NCBI GenBank assembly: GCA_947184155.2
Contig: CAMXCT020001802.1
Coordinates: forward strand, 325,420 to 389,419
DNA: 64,000 nucleotides
Direction of reading: 5' to 3'
Source of the DNA: Cladocopium goreaui
Lineage: Eukaryota; Sar; Dinophyceae; Suessiales; Symbiodiniaceae
The notes under the pieces were generated by a model. That model worked only from the letters and a program-made list of their open reading frames with translations. It had not been told where the DNA came from and did no database searches. How positions within the stretch are numbered: position 1 is the first letter of the stretch; each line of letters starts with the position of its first letter. Shown here piece by piece: positions 1-9,017 of this stretch. The position numbers and the translations under genes are program-made.

Positions 1-495
1 GCAACGGCAGCCAGGGCCTGCTCAAGGCCAGGGACATCAGCAAAATGATCAGCGCCGCCCGAAGAAGAGGCCTGCACAGGGCCAGCAGCCGCAGCAGCAA
101 GAGGATCCGCGCCACTCGAAGAAGAGGCCTGCACAGGGCCAAGTCCAGCGCTAGAATATCCGCCAGCAGCCGCATTTCTAGATCTCAGGGCCTGCTCAAG
201 GCCAGAACTGCTCGAAGATGCACCAGAGGCCTGCACAGGGCCAGCACGCTCAGCAGTTATTGAACTTGTCGAACTTGTGGCCTGCACAGGGCCAAACACC
301 ACGCTGCTCATTGAAGACTCAGCGCCAAGGGCCTGCTCAGGGCCAGAACTGCACATAGATCCAGCAGAAGAAGCCTGCACAGGGCTATAGCTGCTCGAAG
401 TGCCAGTTCCATTTTGATGCATCACCACAGAGGCCTGCACAGGGCCAGAACTGCTTGAACCAGCCAAAAGGGCCTGCACAGGGCCAGATCCGCTC
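1..495 (-). repeat. about ten copies of a near-palindromic GGCC...GGCC motif coding GPVQA/GLEQA
   Basis: The 15-bp motif GGCCTGCACAGGGCC and close variants recur about every 40-60 bp (near 15, 80, 127, 188, 228, 280, 331, 375, 432 and 470). On the minus strand each encodes GPVQA or GLEQA between Ser/Ala-rich spacers in the tail of the retrotransposon polyprotein. The motif is an imperfect palindrome, so each copy could form a short stem in the element RNA. Confidence 0.85.
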
Positions 496-2147
496 GAAGT
501 GCCCGAGCGTCGCCTCAAACTTGATCTCATTTCAACATCTTTGGTAGCGGAGCTTGATGATTCATCACCATCATTTGAAACAACTGCTTGAGGCTCGTTG
601 ACCCATTGCAATCGTCTCAGGCAACACTTCGCTGACATCATTGTCAATTTGCCTGCATAGATTGCCCCAAGGATCATCAGCAGCACCGCAGCTATCCACA
701 ACGGATCAGCTTCATCGCTCTCGCTTTTCAACTCCAGAGCTGTAGCTTCAGTCAGCAACGCCTGACCAACCAAAAAGCTCATTGCAGAAGCTGCACCAGC
801 ATGAACACGTTCTTGGCTGTTACGACTTCTCACTTGAGCCGCACGTACTTCAGGGTCTTCAGGCCGCAAAAACGATGCATTCATGCCAAGGTTTTCAACA
901 AAACGTTGAAAGGCAGCTCCAAAAAGAGGCTTTGTAAAACCATCAGCAACCAGGTCAAGGCCACGCACATGGATCAGCTTCCATTGGCCTCCAGCTGCAT
1001 CAGTTTCATCCAGCGCTTGTTTCAAAAGACTTGCTCTGATGCGCAAGTGTCTTGTACGCCATGAAGAAGACGTAGTTCCATTGGCCAGTCCAATCGCGGC
1101 AATGTTGTCACCATAGATGACTTTCATCACAGCTGTAACACCTGTGAGCTCCATCACCAGAGCTTCAGCTGCTTTGCCAGCGATCAAACCTTCGCAGTAA
1201 CTGACCAATTCAGCTTCTGCAGTGCTATGTGTCACAAAAGGCTGTTGGCTCGTCTGCCAACAAATCGGCTGGCCACCCAGGCAAACAACTATTCCTTGGA
1301 CGCTTCTGTGGCCAGAACCTGCTGAGTAGGCTATATCGCAGAAGATCTCCAAGAGCAGGTCACTTCTTTTCACCTTCAGCTGGCCATGGGCGCCCCATTC
1401 ATCAGGAACTTTTGTTGTGTACCTCAAACCAACGCCAGGGTTTCCCTTGACGTATTTCATCAACGTTGTGCCGATCTGGATGGCTTTGACAGGAGCCTTT
1501 GTCATGAGCCTGCTCATTGTTGCAACTCCATGAGCAAGGTCAGGTCGTGTACGGGAGCTCAACCACAGCAGAGAACCAGCCATAGCTTGAGCTGTCCTGA
1601 TATCATTTGGGTCAGGGCTTTCTTCAACTTCTTGATCCTCAGCAACTTTGTAGTGAGGATATTCAACTCCATCTTCAACATTCCAACGTTGCAACATCTC
1701 CTGCTCGTACATGTGCTGGTTGACATGAAAACCATCGCCTTTGGCGTCTTCAGAAATCTCAAAACCACAGTACTTGAGAGGCTTGTCAACACCAGCCCAC
1801 TCTACAGAAGAGGTTGTCCAAACTCCAGAGAGAGCTTGTAGAGCGCCATGAACTGCAAACTCTTCACCAGTGACCAAGATGTCGTCCACATACACCGACA
1901 TGAGGCCATTCCAGTGGATGTAGCCTGATTCATCCAGTTCTTCCAAGCGCCAAACATTCTCATCTTTTGTTTTCTCAAAACTTCCAGTCAGCAACCCATT
2001 TGGACCTTGCCTTGTCCACTTCAGCGTTGGCAAAACTGCATCACGGTGAAGACACCAGTCACGTGGAGAAGCTTGAAGTCCATACATGGCCAACACTATG
2101 AGCCAAACTTCATCAGGTTTTGCAAGGCCCAACATCTTGTAGACATT
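1..2147 (-). CDS. copia reverse transcriptase C-terminal part, RNase H and membrane/repeat tail (partial)
   Basis: The frame is open from about 2147 to the window edge, without a start of its own. It contains the AMYGLQASPRDW segment, the catalytic YVDD (Asp codons at 1881-1886), the connection, and an RNase H core with GDNIAAIGLANG and the RTRHLRIR segment, then GLDLVADGFTKPL, which closes RNase H in copia elements. Downstream, at about 730-640, the protein has a hydrophobic stretch (WIAAVLLMILGAIYAG) that reads as a membrane helix, followed by a Cys/Arg-rich turn and a Ser-rich tail with repeated GPVQA or GLEQA. Such a tail is not part of the basic copia plan. The stop codon is outside the window. 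Confidence 0.88.
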
Positions 2148-3165
2148 CTCTTCTCGGCGCATTGAGGAACGCCGTGCGGATGTCAGTTGAAGCAGCTTTC
2201 CACTTGTACTGAGCACTGATCCTCAGCATGGTTCGGATCTGTGTTCCATCAGCTCCACCAGCGTACGTGTTGTCGTCATTCGGTGTCTGGTAGTTGCCAC
2301 ACACCACAGCCCTAGAGCGATATGCTCCAGATCCAGCTTTTCTTGTGTGACCCATCTTCGCTGGAAGAATCTCCAAAGTTTTGTTCTGCTTTTCAGCCAT
2401 TTTTTGGAGTTCCGTTCTTGTCATTGGTTTGACAGCCTTTTTGTTGACGACAAGCTGCTCGTACTCTGCCTTGATGGATTCAGTCCAGTCGGCAAGGTTT
2501 TCGCGAACCTCTTTGTTGCTGACCGTTTTGGTGACCAAAAACTCATGAGTAAGCTGTTGTTGTTCTTCAGCTCGATCTTCATCCGCAAGCAGTTGAATTT
2601 GTTCTTCAACTTCAACCTTTTTGACCAGAGCTTTGTTGAGCTCAGGAAGACACCACATTTGTTCAGGGCAGGTGCCATCAAGCTTGCAGATCTCCTCGGC
2701 TATATAGTCCGAGACATTGTCGTGGATGGTTTGGAGGGCTTGTATCTTTGACATTCTAACCAGAACATTTCTTGATACATTTGAGGCCGCAGAGCTTGAG
2801 CCACCGTCTCTGCTGTTAGGCGCCTCCCCCAAATCCTCCTCCACATCACTTTCCTCCTCCTTTTGATCATGAACTTCATCAGTTTCTGTTTGCCCCCCAT
2901 CACCATCCTTTTCATCATCATGCCCTGGTAGCGGAGCATCATGAACCTCTTGTTGTTCTTGAGGTGGATGTTGTTGTGCTGGAGAAAGCGTTGTTTCCAA
3001 AGTCCATGAACCTTCAGAGGCAACTTCATTGTCAGGCGGCAGCGCAAACTCAAACACACTGCCAAACTTTGCAAGGATGCGCTTCTCCCCCTCAATGTGC
3101 AACATTGACATAGTGGCAATTGCTGGAGGCGGAGCTGTCTTTGATCTCAATCTTCGTGCTGGCAC
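2113..3165 (-). CDS. copia reverse transcriptase, N-terminal part (frame -1 to the integrase frame)
   Basis: This 350-residue frame overlaps the end of the integrase frame by 19 bases and continues it in the -1 frame. It opens with a low-complexity acidic linker rich in Q, D and E, then enters the copia reverse transcriptase domain: the K/T-rich segment before the fingers, the SRAVVCGNYQ strand, and the STDIRTAFLNAP segment that holds the first catalytic Asp of the palm. The frame then closes 13 codons later because the true continuation (NVYKMLGLAKPDEVW) is in another frame from 2147. The Met at 3165 is probably not a real start; the product should be part of one polyprotein. Confidence 0.85.
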   Translation of the reverse strand: MPARRLRSKTAPPPAIATMSMLHIEGEKRILAKFGSVFEFALPPDNEVASEGSWTLETTLSPAQQHPPQEQQEVHDAPLPGHDDEKDGDGGQTETDEVHDQKEEESDVEEDLGEAPNSRDGGSSSAASNVSRNVLVRMSKIQALQTIHDNVSDYIAEEICKLDGTCPEQMWCLPELNKALVKKVEVEEQIQLLADEDRAEEQQQLTHEFLVTKTVSNKEVRENLADWTESIKAEYEQLVVNKKAVKPMTRTELQKMAEKQNKTLEILPAKMGHTRKAGSGAYRSRAVVCGNYQTPNDDNTYAGGADGTQIRTMLRISAQYKWKAASTDIRTAFLNAPRRECLQDVGPCKT

Positions 3166-6100
3166 ACCATCACAAAAAAGCGGTTGAGCTTGTCTTTCAT
3201 CACGTTCAGGGAATATGGCAAAACTTCTCCCCCGGGACCAGCATCGACAGCTGCATTCATGCCATCATCCGCAGGAATCACCACATCATCAGTGTAGAAG
3301 CACCTTTCCGTTGCAATTGCTTTGACATAGTATGTTGTTGTGGTTATAGAAGATCCTTCAGCGGGGCCCCACACCACAACTTCTTCTCGGCAATCACGCC
3401 ATTGAGCGTAGCGATCTTGCCAGCTTTTCTTGAGGGCATAGGCTTTTGAGCCAAACCTCAAAAGTTTTCCAACTGGCCAGCCTGCTTGGTTGAGTTGATT
3501 GCGGAGACGTCTTTCTCCAACATGTCGCACCGCAAGAGGCCATCTGTCCAAAGGGCATGCTCCAGCAGAGATCAAAGTGCGGACACCTTTTTTGATCATC
3601 CCAACTTCGTTTTCAGCTCTGCCGTTTGTTTTGAAAGCACTGCCTGGTGTCATAGTTTGAACTATTCCACGGTCAAGACACCATTGATGGACAGGTTTTG
3701 CCAAAAACTCACGTGCACGGTCACTATGCATTCGGTACACAGGGCAACCCAAAGAGCGCAAACGAGCATAGATCTTGGCGATCGCCGGCAGCACGTTGTG
3801 CACATTTCGATCTGCAATGGGCTCCGCAAAAGTGAGGTTGCGCACAGTGACATCCTTGGACTCATTGATGAGGCGCATCCAAGTGTCGTGCATTCCATAG
3901 GCTGACTTCACCTCTTCATCCTCCACAAGGTCAGGAACCGATTCTTCTTGGAGAGGATCAGGTTCATCTTGTGCAACACCTGCAGGAAGACCTTGTTCAT
4001 GTTGAGCTTCATGGCCCGCTTGTTGTTGATCTCGTTCAACATGTCGTTGAGGTGGTTGACCATCTCCAGGTTGTTGTTCTTGAGGATCACCAGAGAGCTC
4101 GGGGTCATCAAGGCCAGGCAAAGGGTGATCTTCCTCTTCATCTTGGTCAGGACGCAACAAGAGTGGTTTCCCCTTTTTGTTGACGGGGTATGTGTAAACT
4201 CCAACCAAGAAGTACTTGTTGGTGCCAGGAGTTTGGTCCTTGCCACCAGTCATCCGACCAGACATGTCCAAGCTCAAAGTGAAGCTTTCAGGATGACAAA
4301 CTCGGCGATGTGCTCGACTGCGACCTTGAGAACGTACACAGTGGCTGCAATCTCGACGGGCCGGCATGTGGTCCTGCATGTAGTGTTGCTTCCATTGTTG
4401 AAGGGCAACATTTCCAATTGCAGCGACACCAGCAGGTCGGACATCATCATCGGCGTAAACAACGCCAACAGGATCTTCAGGTCCTTCACGTGGAGGCGCT
4501 TCACGGCGAATCCATCTGCTGATTGCTTCAGCAACTGCAGCCTTCAAACCAGGTGCCCAAGCCGCCCAAGTTTTTGACATAGCACATCTTTCTTTCACAC
4601 TGAGTTCTGGTAGCGGAGCAACTTCAGGTTCAGCTCCACGACCTCTCACATCTTGTAGCTGCATCATCTCATTCATGTTGATCAAGGCCAAAGTGGTTGG
4701 CTTTCGTTTTGGGTGTCCAAAAGGCCCTTGATCAAAGGAGATCAGCTTGGCGTTGTAGGCTTCTTGGAAGCTTTTCCATTCCTGAGTTCTCCACATTGAA
4801 AAGTACTGGTGCTCATCCACATCCTCCTTCTTGCGGTATTCCGCTGGGTCTTGAGGTTGTTCACAAAGAAATGCAGTTTGAGCTTGTTCTTTTGGACGCA
4901 CTTCTTCGCAGAGGATGTACATCAGCATCAACCGGAGCCACAGAATTGAGTCATTGGTGACCAATTCAGCTTGTTGTGGTGTCAATGATGGCAAACCGTA
5001 TGGGTGATCTTCTGTTCGAAGAATTGGTGGACCATCATCTTTTTGAAACCTGAGAGCACTTGTTGTTCTGCATGGAGAACCACCAAGTAGAGCTTTAACA
5101 CGTTTGCTGGCGCACAAGGAAAGCAAAAACGCAAAGGTTGTTTCATCCAAAGCATTTGAAGGTGTTGAGGCTTCCAAGTCCACGCACAGCACCTCAGTGT
5201 GCTCATTTGACAAACGCCGCTCCCAGTAAGAAGCATCAGGTCCACTGTACATGTGGATGATCACATTCTTTGCCATCGTGAGTCTTTTTCGCTTTCTGCG
5301 ATTCCATGGAAGGTTCAAGCCGATGTTGGGGTCCGTGAGCACTGAGAGATCTGGGACCAGTTTCAACGCCAAATCTTCAGGCAAAGTCGGCATGACCTCC
5401 TTGAGCTTGACAAGCATCGCCATTTCAATGCTCATGTTGTTGCCAAGACCGGCAGCCCCTCTTGTCAAGATTGACTTCAAGGTCATCTTTTTCAGCTCTT
5501 GTTGAATTTGATGCTGTTCCAACACCGTCAGCAGCTTTGCTCCAAATTCATGAGCAACGTAGGGACATCCATTGTGAAGTTCCACATTGACCTTGTCTCC
5601 AGCTTTTGTGTAGAGATGGCACATGTGGTCTTTCCACACCAACTTGTAGTTGAGCTCGTTCAAGCATCCCATTGGAACGATCCAAGAGGTATTTTCAGGC
5701 CGAAGGAGAGGATCTGAAAGCAAAACTTTGGTGCCAGGCTTCAAACGGAGGCTTTCTGTGACACCATCAGCCAACATCACCTGAGTTCTTGTGCCAGACT
5801 GCCATTCTTCTTCTGAAGCTGCAGGACGTAGGCCATGTGTTGCACCAGAGTCCAGCAACACCATTTGAGCATGAGGTTGCAGATTTGACAGTCGCATCAC
5901 TTTCAGGTTTGGCATACGCAGAGACTTCAGCAACTGAGTGGCTTCTGCCAACAGTTCAGTGGTCGCAGGAGTGGCAGCTGGAGCTCCCCCCTTATCCACC
6001 TCCGAGGTTGCACTAGATGAAGTCCCAAGGGAGTTACTCTCAGCACCCAGTCCTGGACCATCAGCGCACGTACTAGAAGAGGTTTGATCAGTTGTTGAGC

Positions 6101-8879
6101 TTGCAACTCCACCATCATGACCTTTTCCAACTGAAGCTTGCTTGACAGCCGCTTTGTTGTTTGCTGCAGCTGCATTTTGATTGCCACGTCCTCCCCCCAA
6201 ACCAGAGTCATTGGACGAAGGTTTGTTTCCAGAACCCTTGACACGGCATTCTGTCCTTCTGTGCTCCTTGGAGCCGCATATCCAGCATCTACTGCCTTTG
6301 TCCTCTATGTTGTCCCAACTGTGAGACCACTTGCAGCTTTTGCCAGCCTTGCATCCACCATCACTCTTGAAAAACTTGCTTGGTTGCTCCGCCATAGGGG
6401 TTGACACTCCCTTGCCAGACTTGCCATAGTTGCCAGGAGTGCCTGGCTTTTGAGGTGAGTTGGATGCTTCGGCATCCATTTGCTTGAGTCTCACCGGTGT
6501 GCTCGCACTTGTGGACGTTGTAGAAGAGGACTTCAGCAAGCTCAAAGTTTCTGCCTCAGCCAACAAACACTGACTGAAGCTCCAAATTGACTGCTCCGTA
6601 GGACGTTGATCCAGTGCAAGTTGTTGTCGGCTTGTGGAAAGCCTGAACGCTGCTTGGGCATCTTCCTTAGCGATCTGGACAACCGCAGCTTCAAGTGCTT
6701 TTATCAGCAGCACTCCATCAGGCAAGTTTGCATCCACCTCCCTAGCCCTTGCAAAGTATCGCCGCCATGTTCTCAGAGACGAAGCCAAGTCCTGCATTGT
6801 AGATGCCTTTTGCAGTGAGGTCAATTGCCCCAAGAGGATTGCCTTTTCACCTGGTCCTCCTGGTTGATGCCGCACATAGAGACGGAACAAAATTGCCGTA
6901 CTGGTCAAATCTCGATCCACCACCAACTCCCTCTGCTGCTCCTCGCTCACCGCCTTGAGCAACAAAGTGACGCCCCTCTGCTCCGTTCTGATGAAGCTAC
7001 TTGCCATCAGTTCATCAGGAAGACGAGGACATAGTTGAACTCGCTGAAGAGGAGATAGACCCTTCCATTCCGTGTAGAAGGCATGTGCTTGCCGCACCGT
7101 TGAATCCCACCATCTTCCAGCGACATGAGATAAGTCTTTCATGATTGGCCCACAAAGACAAAGCCAATCTCCAAATTCCAAAGGCGAGGCACCATTTGGC
7201 AACGTTGGCAACTCCAACTTTCCGCCACTACCTCCACCAGCAGATTCCCATGATGTTGGCATTGGTGCAACACCCATAGTTCCTTGCCCTTGTGCTCCTT
7301 GAAGAGGATGCCCTTGTTGAAGAGGATCTTGAAGCCCAGGGATCGCCGTAGAACCACCTTGCAAAGCCCGATCATGAAGTGCTCCTTCACCAAGAACTGT
7401 GCCATGCAAAGCCCGACCTTGAAGAGCTCCATCGCCAAGAACCGTGCCATGCAAAGCCCGACCATGAAGAGCTCCGTCGCCAAGCGCAGCACCATGCAAT
7501 GCCCGATCATGAAGAGCTCCATCGCCATGCACACTCTGCCCAACGCCATGCAAAGCCCGAGCTTGAAGTTGAGGTTCACCAAGCACAGTGCCATGCAGTG
7601 TTGAAGCGCCCTGCAAAGAAGCCCGATCTCCATGAACAAGTTCACCATGCAACAAACGCCGCTGCTCCAGTGACGATGCTTCGACAGGCATCGGTGGCAA
7701 CCCAGACGACCAAAACTGTTGACCCTCTTTCAATGGCCATGCTTTGGAAATTTCAAAACTGTTTCCATCAGTTGCTACTTTTTCCAAAACCTTTTTCAAA
7801 GAATTCACTTCTCTCTCCAACCATGCACTTTTCGCTTCTTGGGGTGTGAGAGACTTTTCACTTGTGGGCTTCCAACCCGGATCACCCATTCTTCCACGCA
7901 GTGGCCCGTCCTGGCAGACTTCATAGGCCTTGAGGTCCATCTTTTCCGTCATATCAGACGCAGCATTCGCAGTGTGCGGAATTGGAAACGGAGGCACAGG
8001 TGGTGGTGGACATGAAGGCATGCGAACAACATCATCCATTGGTGGAGGCCCATCAGGAATTCGTGTTCCATTGGGGGTACACTGCAACTTGTCATCTTTT
8101 TTCACACGCCCATCCCCAGCTAGCTTGACAGGACTTCCATGACCCTGCTTTCTAGTTGGTCTTGGGGACCTACTTGACCACCTTTTTGCACCCATCGCCG
8201 ACCGCTTTCCAAACGATTCACCTTCCACCACGGTTGACCATGGTGACGAACCTGCAGAAGCTTGATCACCTCGAGCTTCCAAGGCCGTTTTCAAATCAGA
8301 CACCTGCGTCATCAGCTGCGCGTTCTGTTGACGCAAAAAGTCTACCAGCTCAACTTCGAGGTCTCGCTGCAGTTCATCCACTGCCGGGCGAACACTGCCC
8401 ACATTTTTCACATGCATACCAACTTCTTCATGTCTCTCAGAACCATGCATAGCTCCCATAGTTTGTTGAACCGTTGGTGGAGTTTCCATTGGCATAGCCC
8501 CTTGAGATTGCATCCCGGTTGGTTGCTGGCCAAACCCTGTAGGTCTTTCCAGGCTTGGGGGTGTTGCAAACAAACCAGTTCCATCCCCGCCACGACCCTT
8601 CCCAGTTGGTGGCCTTCCATCTTGCACTGGCGGAACTCGCCCTTCATCATCATCATCTGCAGGAAGATGCTTTGGCCTTCTTTCATGAAGCGCTATCTCC
8701 TGCTGCAGCCGCTCACTGTAGAACGGGTTCATGCCAGTTCCATCAGCTGCTGCATGATCCCTGCTGCTAGGCAACGAAAGGGACCTCGACATCACAGCGC
8801 AGTAGGGTTCCTTGGGCTCATAACCCTTGAGAACCGCGCCACTTTTCCAAACCAAAATGCCTGCGGTATACAGGTGCAC
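3147..8879 (-). CDS. copia polyprotein: gag, protease, methyltransferase-like domain, integrase
   Basis: This 1910-residue frame carries the first part of the retrotransposon polyprotein. A gag-like region with a 15-residue repeat (about residues 430-510) is followed by a CCCH-like cluster and a zinc knuckle C865-x2-C868-x4-H873-x4-C878 for RNA binding. The protease active site is D1010 in DSGATH. Residues about 1205-1430 resemble a cytosine methyltransferase fold (separate entry). The integrase has an HHCC-like zinc region, then D1538, D1720 and E1756, the last pair spaced 35 residues apart as the family requires. The D1538-D1720 gap is about 180 residues, enlarged by a Q/E/D-rich insert. 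The frame stops in the segment before reverse transcriptase; the continuation is one frame back at a run of six T. The first Met is used, but Met30 is an alternative start. Confidence 0.93.
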   Translation of the reverse strand: MHLYTAGILVWKSGAVLKGYEPKEPYCAVMSRSLSLPSSRDHAAADGTGMNPFYSERLQQEIALHERRPKHLPADDDDEGRVPPVQDGRPPTGKGRGGDGTGLFATPPSLERPTGFGQQPTGMQSQGAMPMETPPTVQQTMGAMHGSERHEEVGMHVKNVGSVRPAVDELQRDLEVELVDFLRQQNAQLMTQVSDLKTALEARGDQASAGSSPWSTVVEGESFGKRSAMGAKRWSSRSPRPTRKQGHGSPVKLAGDGRVKKDDKLQCTPNGTRIPDGPPPMDDVVRMPSCPPPPVPPFPIPHTANAASDMTEKMDLKAYEVCQDGPLRGRMGDPGWKPTSEKSLTPQEAKSAWLEREVNSLKKVLEKVATDGNSFEISKAWPLKEGQQFWSSGLPPMPVEASSLEQRRLLHGELVHGDRASLQGASTLHGTVLGEPQLQARALHGVGQSVHGDGALHDRALHGAALGDGALHGRALHGTVLGDGALQGRALHGTVLGEGALHDRALQGGSTAIPGLQDPLQQGHPLQGAQGQGTMGVAPMPTSWESAGGGSGGKLELPTLPNGASPLEFGDWLCLCGPIMKDLSHVAGRWWDSTVRQAHAFYTEWKGLSPLQRVQLCPRLPDELMASSFIRTEQRGVTLLLKAVSEEQQRELVVDRDLTSTAILFRLYVRHQPGGPGEKAILLGQLTSLQKASTMQDLASSLRTWRRYFARAREVDANLPDGVLLIKALEAAVVQIAKEDAQAAFRLSTSRQQLALDQRPTEQSIWSFSQCLLAEAETLSLLKSSSTTSTSASTPVRLKQMDAEASNSPQKPGTPGNYGKSGKGVSTPMAEQPSKFFKSDGGCKAGKSCKWSHSWDNIEDKGSRCWICGSKEHRRTECRVKGSGNKPSSNDSGLGGGRGNQNAAAANNKAAVKQASVGKGHDGGVASSTTDQTSSSTCADGPGLGAESNSLGTSSSATSEVDKGGAPAATPATTELLAEATQLLKSLRMPNLKVMRLSNLQPHAQMVLLDSGATHGLRPAASEEEWQSGTRTQVMLADGVTESLRLKPGTKVLLSDPLLRPENTSWIVPMGCLNELNYKLVWKDHMCHLYTKAGDKVNVELHNGCPYVAHEFGAKLLTVLEQHQIQQELKKMTLKSILTRGAAGLGNNMSIEMAMLVKLKEVMPTLPEDLALKLVPDLSVLTDPNIGLNLPWNRRKRKRLTMAKNVIIHMYSGPDASYWERRLSNEHTEVLCVDLEASTPSNALDETTFAFLLSLCASKRVKALLGGSPCRTTSALRFQKDDGPPILRTEDHPYGLPSLTPQQAELVTNDSILWLRLMLMYILCEEVRPKEQAQTAFLCEQPQDPAEYRKKEDVDEHQYFSMWRTQEWKSFQEAYNAKLISFDQGPFGHPKRKPTTLALINMNEMMQLQDVRGRGAEPEVAPLPELSVKERCAMSKTWAAWAPGLKAAVAEAISRWIRREAPPREGPEDPVGVVYADDDVRPAGVAAIGNVALQQWKQHYMQDHMPARRDCSHCVRSQGRSRAHRRVCHPESFTLSLDMSGRMTGGKDQTPGTNKYFLVGVYTYPVNKKGKPLLLRPDQDEEEDHPLPGLDDPELSGDPQEQQPGDGQPPQRHVERDQQQAGHEAQHEQGLPAGVAQDEPDPLQEESVPDLVEDEEVKSAYGMHDTWMRLINESKDVTVRNLTFAEPIADRNVHNVLPAIAKIYARLRSLGCPVYRMHSDRAREFLAKPVHQWCLDRGIVQTMTPGSAFKTNGRAENEVGMIKKGVRTLISAGACPLDRWPLAVRHVGERRLRNQLNQAGWPVGKLLRFGSKAYALKKSWQDRYAQWRDCREEVVVWGPAEGSSITTTTYYVKAIATERCFYTDDVVIPADDGMNAAVDAGPGGEVLPYSLNVMKDKLNRFFVMVCQHED
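4590..5267 (-). other. methyltransferase-like domain inside the copia polyprotein
   Basis: Residues about 1205-1430 of the polyprotein sit between protease and integrase, where ordinary copia elements have only a short linker. They show a strand then YSGPD (1211-1215), comparable to cytosine-5 methyltransferase motif I; an acidic strand end (CVDLE) at the motif II position; GGSPCRTT with C1270, comparable to the motif IV Pro-Cys that carries the catalytic cysteine; and CEQPQDP with E1340, comparable to the motif VI Glu. Capture of cytosine methyltransferases by retrotransposons, including in dinoflagellates, has been reported (de Mendoza and colleagues, 2018). Whether this domain is that type, and whether it is active, is inference. 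The motif IV to VI gap of 70 residues is longer than usual. Confidence 0.55.
7353..7590 (-). repeat. 45-bp coding repeat in gag
   Basis: A 15-residue unit of the type GDGALHGRALHGTVL is repeated about five times with small changes. The unit length is a multiple of three, so copy number can change without breaking the gag frame. Its function is unknown; it precedes the zinc-knuckle region. Confidence 0.8.
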
Positions 8880-8930
8880 TTCTGTGATTTGTGCGTGTCA
8901 TCCATCGCACCTGACAGAGTGGTAAAACAT

Positions 8931-9017
8931 GGTAAAACAATAATGAACCATCCCCCAAATCACCATCAATAGGTGGTATTAACCATTCCTAAATAGGTGG
9001 TTTATTATTGTTTTACC
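8931..9017. repeat. MITE-like element G with GGTAAAACAATAAT inverted ends
   Basis: The ends GGTAAAACAATAATGAACC and its near-complement at 8999-9017 form 19-bp inverted repeats round a core of about 50 bp. A related sequence with a decayed right end lies at 26587-26676. The element sits just upstream of the copia reading frame, so it may lie in or beside the 5' LTR. Confidence 0.65.

Larger units (their letters stand above)
1..8879 (-). mobile_element. Ty1/copia-type LTR retrotransposon, 3' end cut by window edge
   Basis: Read on the minus strand, the domain order is gag, CCHC zinc knuckle, aspartic protease (DSGATH), a methyltransferase-like insert, integrase (D,D35,E), reverse transcriptase (YVDD) and RNase H. 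Integrase before reverse transcriptase is the Ty1/copia order. The coding region fills the first 8.9 kb and continues past base 1, so the 3' LTR lies outside. The 5' LTR should lie above 8879, but without its partner I cannot delimit it, and I saw no clear tRNA primer-binding site between 8880 and 9100. Two frame breaks (3174-3179 and 2145-2151) mean this copy may not be autonomous unless they are assembly errors or recoding sites. Confidence 0.93.

Noticed and set aside
8262..8972. 236-residue plus-strand frame
   Set aside because: Antisense to the gag region of the retrotransposon.
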